64,000 bases of DNA, from assembly GCF_001557535.2 (NCBI RefSeq), contig NZ_CP014309.1, positions 248,001 to 312,000 of the forward strand, read 5' to 3'. Below the pieces are notes generated by a model that ran no database searches, was not told the origin of the DNA, and worked only from the letters and a program-made list of their open reading frames with translations. The stretch comes from Burkholderia sp. PAMC 26561 (GTDB lineage: Bacteria > Pseudomonadota > Gammaproteobacteria > Burkholderiales > Burkholderiaceae). Of the stretch, positions 55,719 to 64,000 are shown in pieces; within the stretch, counting starts at the first letter, position 1, and every line of letters begins with the position of its first letter. The position numbers were made by a program, and so were the translations under genes.

Positions 55719-57593
55719 ATGTGGATCGACAAATGTATGCGTGCCACCGAGCTTTCCGGCGTGTTCGACGTCGTGCGGGCGCTAGCCGCAACCCGCCAAC
55801 CAAATGAGTTATTCGATACTCTTATTCGGGCGTTGATGAACAATTCGAGCGCGAGCAAGGGGTGTTTGCTGCTGGCGGAAGGTAGTGCGTTGCGGTTAGC
55901 CGCGCATGGCGAAAGAGGGGATCAGTGTGTGAATGTTCGCACAAGCTTTCAAGACGCTTCTTGTCTAGCGCTACCGGAAACCATTCTCGCCAGCGTACAG
56001 CGAGGGTACGTTGAAGTGATACTCGCCGACGCGGCGCAGCCCAATTCTTTCTCAAACGATTTTTATTTCGTCGAGAGACATGTCAGATCTGTCGCATGCA
56101 TACCTTTGATCGCGCACAGCCAGTTTCTAGGACTCGTCTATCTCGAGGACGATCTTCATACGGACGCGTTCCCCGACGAGCGCGTGATGTTCCTGAGTTT
56201 CCTCGTCGAACAGGCAGCCATTTCGTTGGAACACGCCCGCCACTGTGAAAATCTGATAAAGGAAAACAAGCGGCTTAGCTTATTACAAAGCGATTTGGCC
56301 TTTCAACGCAATCTTTTGCGGACGCTGGCGGAAACTTTCCCTCACCGTATCTATGCGAAGGATGCGCAGACACGTTTCATCTTTGGCAATATGGCCGTGG
56401 CGCAAGGTATGGGAGTCACTAGTCCAGACGAGCTGCTCGGAAAGACCGACTTCGGTTTTTATTCAGAGGAGTCCGCAATTCGTTATTACCAAGATGAGAT
56501 GACGATAATGGAGTCTGGCCGGCCACTGATGAATCACGAAGAAGAAACAAATTATTTGCTAACCGGCGATATGGCGTGGATGCTGACTACGAAGGTGCCG
56601 CTGCGCGACGACGACGGAAAGGTGATTGGCATAGTCGGTGTTAATTGCGACATCACAGAGCGCAAGCAAATCGAGATGGAGCTTGTATCGCGTAACGCCG
56701 AACTGGTCGCACTCAACATCAAACTTTCTCAGGCGCAGGCTCAACTTCTGCAATCCGAAAAGTTGGCTTCTATCGGCCAGCTTGCCGCCGGGGTCGCGCA
56801 TGAAATAAACAATCCAATCGGCTTTATCTTATCCAACTTCGCCACTCTTGATGGCTATGTTAAGGATTTGTTGGCCCTGTTGGATGCGTATGCACAAGCG
56901 GAAGCTTTTATCGAATCGAAGGCAATGACGGAAAATCTGAATTTGCAAAAGGAGATTGTCGATTTGCCGTATCTGAAGGACGACATACCGGTCTTGGTGA
57001 CACAAACCAAAGAAGGGATTACGCGGGTTAGAAATATCGTACAAGCACTTACTGCGTTCTCTCGCGTAAGTGAGAATTCGGAATGGCAATTTGCAGATCT
57101 GCATCACGGCATCGACGCGACTTTAAACATCGTCAACAGCGAGATCAAATACAAAGCAGACGTGATCAAGGACTTTGGTCAGATACCAGAGATCGAGTGC
57201 CTCCCGTCCGAGATCGACCAGGTGATCATGAACCTGCTCGTGAATGCAGCGCAAGCGATTGGAGAAAGACGAGGCGTCATCACTATCCGTACTCGCCTAG
57301 AGGAGGAGATCGTGTTGATTGTAATTTCGGACACGGGTTGTGGCATTGCGGAGGAAAACCTCTTGCGCATTTTTGACCCGTTCTACACAACGAAACCGGT
57401 GGGCAAAGGAACCGGGCTCGGATTGTCGCTGGCGTACGGCATCGTGCAAAAACACAATGGAACGTTAGAGGCCGAAAGCAAGGTCGGGACGGGAACGACT
57501 TTTCGGCTCACGCTGCCGGTTAGGCATCGCCACGTTGAGAAAGCGAGCGGGACGCGGACGCACTTTGTCAGCGCGTTGGCGGCAACGCAATAG
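55719..57593 (+). CDS. GAF-PAS histidine kinase
   Basis: 624 residues. A GAF domain (GVFDVVRALAATRQPNELFD, LGLVYLEDDLHTDAFPDERV), a PAS domain (AKDAQTRFIFGNMAVAQGMG, WMLTTKVPLRDDDGKVIG), then HisKA (SIGQLAAGVAHEINNPIGFI) and ATPase (NLLVNAAQAIGERRGVITI, ISDTGCGIAEENL, GKGTGLGLSLAYGIVQKHNG). No membrane segment and no receiver, so it should phosphorylate a separate regulator, plausibly the REC protein at 52185 in the same cluster. Ligand unknown. Confidence 0.92.
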   Translation: MWIDKCMRATELSGVFDVVRALAATRQPNELFDTLIRALMNNSSASKGCLLLAEGSALRLAAHGERGDQCVNVRTSFQDASCLALPETILASVQRGYVEVILADAAQPNSFSNDFYFVERHVRSVACIPLIAHSQFLGLVYLEDDLHTDAFPDERVMFLSFLVEQAAISLEHARHCENLIKENKRLSLLQSDLAFQRNLLRTLAETFPHRIYAKDAQTRFIFGNMAVAQGMGVTSPDELLGKTDFGFYSEESAIRYYQDEMTIMESGRPLMNHEEETNYLLTGDMAWMLTTKVPLRDDDGKVIGIVGVNCDITERKQIEMELVSRNAELVALNIKLSQAQAQLLQSEKLASIGQLAAGVAHEINNPIGFILSNFATLDGYVKDLLALLDAYAQAEAFIESKAMTENLNLQKEIVDLPYLKDDIPVLVTQTKEGITRVRNIVQALTAFSRVSENSEWQFADLHHGIDATLNIVNSEIKYKADVIKDFGQIPEIECLPSEIDQVIMNLLVNAAQAIGERRGVITIRTRLEEEIVLIVISDTGCGIAEENLLRIFDPFYTTKPVGKGTGLGLSLAYGIVQKHNGTLEAESKVGTGTTFRLTLPVRHRHVEKASGTRTHFVSALAATQ

Positions 57594-57692
57594 GCTTGCG
57601 CGTACACATGTGATTCAGTAGGCGTTGCCCTCGTTCGTTGACGGACCACCGGTCATGGACGCAAACAGCGTCAAAGGCTCTGGACGAAAGCC

Positions 57693-57870
57693 TCACTCGT
57701 CACGCCTCGGCGCGTGTTCCATAACGACCCCAGCGGGAGCCGTTGCTACTAGCAACCTATGAGTCGCGAGCAGTCGATACAACGTTACGCGAGAAGTTCC
57801 GAGTTGCTTTGCCGCATCGCGAGGACGGCCCCGATGACGCTGTCAAACGCAATCTCAAGTTGATACAGCT
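57693..57870 (-). pseudogene. Fis-domain remnant of a VpsR-like sigma-54 regulator
   Basis: The minus strand encodes RHRGRPRDAAKQLGTSRVTL then YRLLATHRLLVATAPAGVVM, clearly like the Fis-type HTH at the end of the regulator at 58277 (RHRGRLGDAAKELGISRVTL). A stop in frame and an extra base just upstream of it show decay; the rest of the gene is absent. Together with the intact gene next door it points to a tandem duplication that was lost. From 57871 to 58276 no gene is visible. Confidence 0.65.
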
Positions 57871-58276
57871 TTGGACTGAACACTGGGACTCGACCAGGCA
57901 AGGGTCGGAAAGGGCATTGTCGAGTTCCGAAGAGTGAGACGGCACGAGGGCAGGTGTGACGACTATCACGAAGCGATCGACGGATTTTGGGCGAGTTCTG
58001 CGAATTCGCGCCATGCAACGAATTGGATTGCCAGTTGTTTGCGATAAAGTGAAGCGCGCAGCAAATGCCGCTTGAGCGCGAAATACGCTTTTCGCTTTCT
58101 GATCAGTCGTCACATCTGCCGTCGCGCCGTCTCACCGCGTTAATTTGACAATGCCTTAAAAACTGCTTTTGCGCCTCAGGTATGACACATCGCCATTGCA
58201 GCGTTTGGATCTGCGTTCATTGGTAGTTCGGTCACTCGTCTCAAGCGCAAACGGCGTTGGTGCCCCGTTAGGAGTT

Positions 58277-59665
58277 TTAATCATCCGGCCTCGACGCGGC
58301 CTCTGTCACACCCTCAGGACGGGTCGGTGCCACCCGCAGCTCGTGAGCGTTAAGCAATCGATATAGCGTCACGCGAGAAATTCCAAGTTCCTTCGCGGCG
58401 TCGCCGAGACGTCCCCGATGACGCAGCAACGCGAGTTCGATAGCTTGGCGTTCCGCCGCTTCGCGCGCACGTGCGAGCGACATCGGCGCGCTCTCGACAT
58501 GTTCGGCTAGTTCAAGATCCACCGCGCGTATCTGTCGTCCTTCCGACATAACGATCGCGCGGCGCACGCGGTTAATCAACTCTCGTACGTTGCCTGGCCA
58601 GCCGTAGACGTGAATCGCGGCGATTGCATCGGGCGCAAATCCAAGCACTCGGCGGCTGGCTTCGTTTTTAAAACGCGCGAGCATGTGGTTGGCAAGTAAC
58701 TCGATATCCTTACCCCGCTCGCGCAACGGCGGTTCATTGATCTGCAGGACGCACAACCGGTGGAACAGGTCCGCCCGAAAACGACCATCGATCATGGCCG
58801 TCTGCATTTGCACGTGTGTTGCGGATATGATGCGTACATCTACAGGAGTAGGGGCGTGGCCACCGAGGCGCTCGACGGTGCGGTCTTGCAGGAAACGCAA
58901 CAGACTCGCCTGGCTTTCGAGGGGTAGGTCGCCGATCTCGTCAAGGAACAGTGTGCCGCCGTCCGCGGCCTCCACCCGACCGATCTTACGCTGATTGGCA
59001 CCCGTGAACGCACCGCGCTCATACCCAAACAATTCCGATTGGAGGAGGTGAGTCGGGATAGCACCGCAGTTGATCGCGATGAAGGGACGGTCGCGCCGCA
59101 TCGAAGAGGCGTGAATGGCGAGCGCAGTCAATTCCTTGCCGGTTCCCGACTCCCCAGAGATGAATACAGCAGCGTCGCTCATCGCGACTTTTTTAATAGA
59201 ACCGAACAGTGTAAGCATTGCGTCGCACGACCCAATCATGAGGCCCTCTGAGTGTTTGTTGGGCTGATCCTTCCATGCGTGCTCGTGCAATGAGGCCATG
59301 CCGTAGGCATGGCCGATGGCGTTGATGATTTGATCGTTCGATACCGGCAACGTGATATATGCAAAGAAATAGTCACGGATCAGCCGAAGTACGTTTGCAT
59401 CTTCAATGTCAGTCGGACGACATATGCCCACCCATCCAATTCGCGAATGGGATAGCAACCCGCGAAGCGCCGAAAAATCCAGCGGGCGCTGACACGCTGA
59501 GAAGTCAAACAGCCCCGCCGACGCGCTGCCGAATCGGCGCGCGCTTTCAAAATTGTCGTCTTGCAGGATCGTCTCAACCCGCCACGCTCGATCCTCAAGG
59601 AGTGTTCGCAGAGACGCCCCGACATTTTCGCCAACGTAGTAAAGGGTTCTTACGTGCTCATTCAT
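58277..59665 (-). CDS. VpsR-like sigma-54 dependent transcriptional activator
   Basis: 462 residues from ATG 59665. The N-terminal third is a VpsR-type receiver-like domain (TLYYVGENVGASLRTLLEDR, DLF DFSACQ-like region). The AAA+ domain has Walker A (ISGESGTGKELTALAIHASS), the sigma-54 contact loop ELFGYERGAFTGAN, Walker B (GGTLFLDEIGDLPLESQASL) and the arginine finger region (DGRFRADLFHRLCVL). A Fis-type HTH ends it (RLGDAAKELGISRVTLYRLL). VpsR-like proteins bind c-di-GMP and activate exopolysaccharide genes, suiting the c-di-GMP genes next to it. Confidence 0.9.
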   Translation of the reverse strand: MNEHVRTLYYVGENVGASLRTLLEDRAWRVETILQDDNFESARRFGSASAGLFDFSACQRPLDFSALRGLLSHSRIGWVGICRPTDIEDANVLRLIRDYFFAYITLPVSNDQIINAIGHAYGMASLHEHAWKDQPNKHSEGLMIGSCDAMLTLFGSIKKVAMSDAAVFISGESGTGKELTALAIHASSMRRDRPFIAINCGAIPTHLLQSELFGYERGAFTGANQRKIGRVEAADGGTLFLDEIGDLPLESQASLLRFLQDRTVERLGGHAPTPVDVRIISATHVQMQTAMIDGRFRADLFHRLCVLQINEPPLRERGKDIELLANHMLARFKNEASRRVLGFAPDAIAAIHVYGWPGNVRELINRVRRAIVMSEGRQIRAVDLELAEHVESAPMSLARAREAAERQAIELALLRHRGRLGDAAKELGISRVTLYRLLNAHELRVAPTRPEGVTEAASRPDD

Positions 59666-59822
59666 CGTTGTCTCTTTATTTCACGCTTATTTTTAGGGAA
59701 ACGCTACAAACGGCCGATTAAACTGTACGACTGACGCCTACGCTTGATAACAGGTCTTGAACCCGTGCGCGATTCCGGCGATTTGATCGTGTTCGTGGCG
59801 TGTGTCAAGGCGAAAGACAGTG

Positions 59823-60965
59823 TCACTTGGGGGGCGATGGCCCGTCGTAAAAGGGAAGGCTAATCGTAAAGGCACAGCCTTTCCCGGGCATGTCCCGCGC
59901 GGTAAGGCTCCCGCCGTTCAGTTCCACGTTTCTACGAGCAACGGCGAGGCCCAGACCAAGGCCGGTTTTGTCGATGGTGCTTTGCGTAAAGGGCAGAAAG
60001 ATTCCATCGATATCGCCTTTAGGAAGGCCGCCGCAGTGATCAACGACATCGATCAAGATACGGCCTGCGGCCGTATGGACATTCAAAAAGACCGCCGTGT
60101 GCGCACGGGTAAATTTGAAAGCGTTTTGCACCAGACTGCCGAGAGCGGCGTACAGCAGGTCTCGGTCGCCCCTTGCGTTGAGGGCTGGGCTAACCGCCGT
60201 AACAAGAAGGGAGCATCCGCGTACCTGAGCAGCCAATTCCGCAGCGAATCTGATTTCCTCGATTAGCTCGGCGACGGAAAACACCTCCCCAACAGGAGCG
60301 CCTCCAGCCGTCGAACGAGTCTCTGCCAACGCTTGGTCAATCAAATCGCGGAGTTCAAACAAGCCGTGTTCCAGGACCGAGCCGGTTGGGCCCTTAAGAC
60401 TAAGATTACTTGCCTTTGCTGCCGCGAAAGCAAGCATTGCGGTCCCAAGACGGTTTCGTAAATCCTGCGCCAAATATTCAATCTTTTCGTTCATCTCAAG
60501 CGCAGTATCGTGCGCCGAGATAAAGTCGCGCTGGGTTGTGTACTCCACAACAGCGCTTGCTATTGCACTGTCGAGACAGCGGTTGAGCGTTCTAAACTCA
60601 TCGACCTCAAAGCTAGCATTACGTTCATACGCGAGATCCGTGATCGCCTGGCATAAGTCACCATAGTTATGCACGACCTGATCGATTGAAAATCCGAGGA
60701 GCAGAAGTTCGCGACCATGCTTCGCAGCTGTTCGGTCTACCTCGTCGAGAGTTTGCTCGCTTGCTGGCAGACCCGGCGTTCCGCTGTGGGCCAAGGGATC
60801 GCTCGTCTGTTCGATTCTGAGCGTCTGAATCAATTGATCGAGAAATAACGGAACACCGTTTTGCAATTGCTCCTCTGTTGTCGCGCGGCCGGGCCGCACC
60901 GCAACTTTTTTTCTGCACCGCTCAATCAGCGCTTTGTGGTTATCCAACAAAAAGTCGTGCATCAT
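59823..60965 (-). CDS. Histidine kinase with RsbR-like N-terminal domain (paralogue of 8577-9710)
   Basis: 380 residues from ATG 60965 (MMHDFLLDNHKALIERCRKK). It matches the kinase at 8577-9710 along its whole length: GVPLFLDQLIQTLR and VVHNYGDLCQAITDLAYERN in the RsbR-type domain, then the core DLRNRLGTAMLAFAAA in H-box position. The H-box histidine is not obvious: the paralogue has FFAHELRNYLNTA, here it reads YLAQDLRNRLGTA, so the phospho-acceptor His is replaced by Gln. N, G1 and G2 boxes (LVQNAFKFTRA, VDHCGGLPKGD, GLGLGLAVARRNVELNG) are kept. It is probably not an autokinase. Confidence 0.88.
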   Translation of the reverse strand: MMHDFLLDNHKALIERCRKKVAVRPGRATTEEQLQNGVPLFLDQLIQTLRIEQTSDPLAHSGTPGLPASEQTLDEVDRTAAKHGRELLLLGFSIDQVVHNYGDLCQAITDLAYERNASFEVDEFRTLNRCLDSAIASAVVEYTTQRDFISAHDTALEMNEKIEYLAQDLRNRLGTAMLAFAAAKASNLSLKGPTGSVLEHGLFELRDLIDQALAETRSTAGGAPVGEVFSVAELIEEIRFAAELAAQVRGCSLLVTAVSPALNARGDRDLLYAALGSLVQNAFKFTRAHTAVFLNVHTAAGRILIDVVDHCGGLPKGDIDGIFLPFTQSTIDKTGLGLGLAVARRNVELNGGSLTARDMPGKGCAFTISLPFYDGPSPPK

Positions 60966-61367
60966 CGCGACACCTTAAGCGTAGTGGGGCAGCATTGTCG
61001 GTTTAGAGACTGGTCTTGCGCGCCGGCGCCAACAACGCCGGTGGCGAGCGAGAAACGTGGGTTGTCTGGAACCGTATAGTCCGGGTTGATGCGAAGCCGC
61101 TTGAGAGTAAACCGCCCCGGTTAGAGCAAGCTGCGATGCGTGGGCCGAGCTGTTATCCAACTATTTATCAGAAGACGCAATACACAGCTAAGTCAAGGAA
61201 GTCGGTGCGCTGGTCAAGCAGTGTATAGAATTGACCGATCGCTGCGCTTCACCGGCGGCACACGGTAAGCCACGTTGTGAAGTTAAAAAATGGGCAGTCG
61301 AGCTCAGTCAAATGACAGTCGCACTTCACATGCGCTTTGCCACGCGTAGCTCTCTTGTTCCAACTCT
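60966..61367. other. Gene-free gap between kinases
   Basis: About 400 bases with no convincing gene, including the region upstream of the RsbR-type kinase. Nothing else noteworthy was seen. Confidence 0.5.
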
Positions 61368-63776
61368 TTATGCGTGCCGCTCCGTTGTAAGTGACGAGAG
61401 GCCTTTTGCAGCCATGTCTAAAATTGTTTCTATCTTCGAAAAGTCGACGGGCTTGACCAGATGATGGTTAAAGCCTGCTTTCAACGCGAGCTGTCGATCC
61501 GACTCTTGCCCATAACCCGTTATAGCTACCAGCACGACGCTTTTTAGCTGCTCCTGCAGCCGCATCCATGTCGCCACTTCATATCCGGTTACTCCCGGCA
61601 ATCCGATGTCCAGCAAGACAACCTCAGGTCGGAACTCTTCGGCAGCGCGTATTGCGGCATGCCCATCATGAACTGTACGCACAGTGTGTCCCGACAACTC
61701 CACAATAAGTGCAAGACTGTCCGCAGTATCCGCGTTGTCGTCCACAACTAGCACCCGCAAGGAGTGCGCTGGAATCCCGGTGGTCTCCCTGGGAACCAGG
61801 GATGGTTTGGGAGTGGGCGAATGCACAACGGGTAGCCGTACAACAAACTCGCTACCTTGACCCGGAGTACTGAACACTTCTACGCCGCCTCCGTGGAGTT
61901 CGACCATTTGATGCACGAGCGCCAAACCGACGCCCAATCCCCCTCGCGAGCGGGCAAGCGAGCGCTCTGCTTGGGCAAACAAATCGAAGATGCGTGGCAA
62001 CAATTCTGGGGCGATGCCAACGCCCGTATCACGGAGTCTTATTACACATTCTTCTTGATCCTGCTCGACCGTCAGCCAGATACGGCCTCCTTCGTCGGTG
62101 TATTTTGCCGCGTTCGTCAACAGATTGACGACTACCTGCTCCAGTCGTGCGGGGTCAGCGTGCAGCCATATCGGATTCTGTGATCGCGATACTAAAAGCG
62201 AATGTCCGCGCTGCTCCATAAGCGGACGCGTGGTTTCGACCGCATGTTCAATAATGTCGTTTGCTGCGACTGTTTCGTTTCGCAACAGCACCCTGCCACT
62301 AGTGATGCGCGAGACATCCATCAGATCGTCAACCAGATGCGTCAGTTGAACGACTTGGCGCTGGATGATGATGCATGCTTTCTGCTGAATGGGGTCATCG
62401 GATTCGTGCATGCGCAACAGGTGCACTGCATTTGCTATCGGGGCGAGTGGATTGCGCAATTCATGGCTTAGCATCGCCAAGAACTCGTCTTTGCGCAAAT
62501 GCAGGTCCGATAACGCCTCGGCCTGCTCGCGCATGGTTTTCTGCATCCCGGAACGCTCGCTGATGTCCCGGATATTGCACTGGGCGACCGCTCGCTGACC
62601 GACTAAATACACATTGCTGATGAATTCAACTTCAGCGCTTATACCTTTCTTCGTTTCGAGGGGAAGATGATCGTAACGCACGTAACCGCGCTTTTGTAGC
62701 TCTCGATAAACCGCTTGACTCGACGCCTTGTCTCCGAAAAATCCGATTTCCCAGAGCTCTTTACCTAAAAGCTCTTCGCGTGAATAGCCAACCAACTCTG
62801 TCAGGAACGGATTAGCGTCTATAATCTCAAGCGTGAGTGCGTCTAGAATGAGAATCCCATCCTTTGCGCTTTGAAACAACCGCCGGTAACTGAGTTCAGA
62901 GGCCTTCAGAGCAGCGTCAGCACGTCGACGTTCCGTAATGTCCTCAATTGTCAACACAATCAAGTTCGACTCGTTATTACTGGCCTCCAAGAATTGAGCA
63001 TTCAGCAGCATGACTCTCTTTCCGACTGTTCGTAAAACCACAGTTTCTAGACAGCATCCGGCTACCGGTAGCCGGCGTGAGATAACGGCGTTGAGCATTG
63101 TCCTCACGCGAGCGACGTCCCAGCGGCCGCCGTCCACGACGTAGATAAGTTGGCCTTCAACTTTGTCTTTCGCAATGTCGAAAGTACGATAGAACGACAT
63201 GCTTGCCGTCTTGATTCGGAACTCGGAATCGAGAACAACAAAGGGATCGCTTATTGTCGCGATAATGTCATCAGGGTAACGCAGCTCGGAGGAAAGGCGC
63301 TCACGTTGGTCATTTTGAGCCGTTGCATCTCGAAAGATTACTAGACTTCCAGCGATTTTTGCTTTCGCATGCCAAAAGGGCAAGATGGCATGTTCGACAG
63401 GCAATTTACTGTGGTCTTTTGGAATCAGAAGAGCTAAACGGGATGTTCGCGGCGCAGCTCCAGCGCGCAATCCGCGTGAGATGCCACAATCGTTGGAACT
63501 GTCAGGGCCTTCCGTAACGAGCCTCAACACCCTGCGTAACGGTTTTCCCAAAGCATTGCCTCGCGTCCACTGCGTTAGCCGCGCTGCCTCCGCGTTGAGA
63601 AAGGTTATTTTCCCGAGCGCATCCGTGACAATGACAGCATCGCCAACAACACAGCTCATGGCCGAAAGCCATTTGCGTTGCCTGCGGACTGCAAAATTGT
63701 CGAGAGAGACGGTCATTTCGGCTCCGTTATTTTTCTGTGTCTGATCTTCATCACGAAACCGGCGCTGCAAGGCCAT
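61368..63776 (-). CDS. Multi-PAS hybrid sensor histidine kinase
   Basis: 802 residues from ATG 63776 (MALQRRFRDEDQTQKN; a TTG lies two codons upstream). Three PAS domains are visible: VVGDAVIVTDALGKITFLNA, then TISDPFVVLDSEFRIKTASM, then FQSAKDGILILDALTLEIID. They are followed by HisKA (KDEFLAMLSHELRNPLAPIA), the ATPase (NLLTNAAKYTDEGGRIWLTV, LRDTGVGI, GGLGVGLALVHQMVEL) and a C-terminal REC with Asp in EVVLLDIGLPGVTGYE and Lys in HLVKPVDFSKI. No membrane segment. Its closest layout relative here is the hybrid kinase at 10186. Confidence 0.92.
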   Translation of the reverse strand: MALQRRFRDEDQTQKNNGAEMTVSLDNFAVRRQRKWLSAMSCVVGDAVIVTDALGKITFLNAEAARLTQWTRGNALGKPLRRVLRLVTEGPDSSNDCGISRGLRAGAAPRTSRLALLIPKDHSKLPVEHAILPFWHAKAKIAGSLVIFRDATAQNDQRERLSSELRYPDDIIATISDPFVVLDSEFRIKTASMSFYRTFDIAKDKVEGQLIYVVDGGRWDVARVRTMLNAVISRRLPVAGCCLETVVLRTVGKRVMLLNAQFLEASNNESNLIVLTIEDITERRRADAALKASELSYRRLFQSAKDGILILDALTLEIIDANPFLTELVGYSREELLGKELWEIGFFGDKASSQAVYRELQKRGYVRYDHLPLETKKGISAEVEFISNVYLVGQRAVAQCNIRDISERSGMQKTMREQAEALSDLHLRKDEFLAMLSHELRNPLAPIANAVHLLRMHESDDPIQQKACIIIQRQVVQLTHLVDDLMDVSRITSGRVLLRNETVAANDIIEHAVETTRPLMEQRGHSLLVSRSQNPIWLHADPARLEQVVVNLLTNAAKYTDEGGRIWLTVEQDQEECVIRLRDTGVGIAPELLPRIFDLFAQAERSLARSRGGLGVGLALVHQMVELHGGGVEVFSTPGQGSEFVVRLPVVHSPTPKPSLVPRETTGIPAHSLRVLVVDDNADTADSLALIVELSGHTVRTVHDGHAAIRAAEEFRPEVVLLDIGLPGVTGYEVATWMRLQEQLKSVVLVAITGYGQESDRQLALKAGFNHHLVKPVDFSKIETILDMAAKGLSSLTTERHA

Positions 63777-64000
63777 TTGCAATATCTCTCAGATGCAGGG
63801 TTCGAGAAACCTATAGAAATAAGGGACCAGCACTCAAGGCCGACTCTTCGCTGCGGGTATTTTTAACTAAAGGAACCCTTAACGTTGAAATGGTTTTGAG
63901 TGTAATCAAAGTTCTACCGTGGCTCTATTCTGCGCTGGAGCCAAAACCGGTATTAATCAGAACAATTGCCATTTGTCGGGTATTGCGGATGTTTCGCCTT
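63777..64000. other. Right edge, no gene recognised
   Basis: About 220 bases upstream of the hybrid kinase gene. No open frame of note; promoter of the kinase presumably lies here. Confidence 0.5.

Noticed and set aside
1..64000. CRISPR arrays, rRNA and tRNA genes
   Set aside because: No regularly spaced repeats, ribosomal RNA or convincing cloverleaf sequences were seen by eye.

Overview
The window looks like an accessory part of a Burkholderiales genome, most likely a Paraburkholderia/Caballeronia-type megaplasmid, second chromosome or genomic island. This is inferred from moderately high GC, short Burkholderia-type H-NS, a VpsR-like sigma-54 regulator, RsbR-type histidine kinases, SOS umuDC plus imuA, and several chemoreceptors. 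I see no rRNA, tRNA, CRISPR array or essential housekeeping operon. Mobile-element scars, small unknown genes and signalling genes dominate. All calls rest on reading motifs; no database search was run.

Layout. 1-2217: right part of an IS66-family element (tnpA, tnpB, tnpC running off the left edge) that cut the signal peptide from a lipoprotein gene. 3.2-5.7 kb: a frameshifted small membrane gene, a GNAT acetyltransferase, and an overlapping pair of peptidoglycan-type hydrolases (TIGR02594 and VanX-like M15). 5.8-7.5 kb: a tyrosine-recombinase operon with two small genes behind a strong palindrome. 7.6-13.2 kb: signalling cluster with two receiver-only regulators, an RsbR-type kinase, and an RsbQ hydrolase/PAS hybrid kinase pair. 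13.4-20.4 kb: SOS region with three LexA boxes, umuD-umuC, an SRAP protein, imuA without imuB/dnaE2, H-NS, and a small operon headed by a DUF3717 gene. 20.8-24.6 kb: mqsRA toxin-antitoxin, an unknown gene behind tandem repeats and a 41-bp palindrome, a DMT transporter, and broken genes. 25-37.4 kb: PiT phosphate transporter, phospholipase D-like protein, an EAL-CBS-GGDEF gene, two divergent chemoreceptors, Nudix, CHAD and phosphodiester-glycosidase genes. 38.2-42.4 kb: a serine recombinase overlapping two RepB/ParB-like genes, the best candidate for an undescribed system. 43.1-46.1 kb: OLD-type TOPRIM remnant, a complete IS3-family element and a truncated IS630. 46.5-51.2 kb: SET-domain protein, chemoreceptor, a tiny secreted protein. 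52.2-63.8 kb: c-di-GMP and two-component signalling genes with a VpsR-like activator.

How the genes work together. At least twelve genes are signal-transduction proteins (three receiver-only regulators, five histidine kinases, two c-di-GMP proteins, a degenerate HD-GYP regulator, a sigma-54 activator) and three more are chemoreceptors. The region therefore looks specialised in sensing and surface or biofilm control, with DNA-damage functions and mobile elements between. Several genes are split by exactly one missing base, which raises the question of sequence error versus real decay; those genes are annotated across the frameshift.
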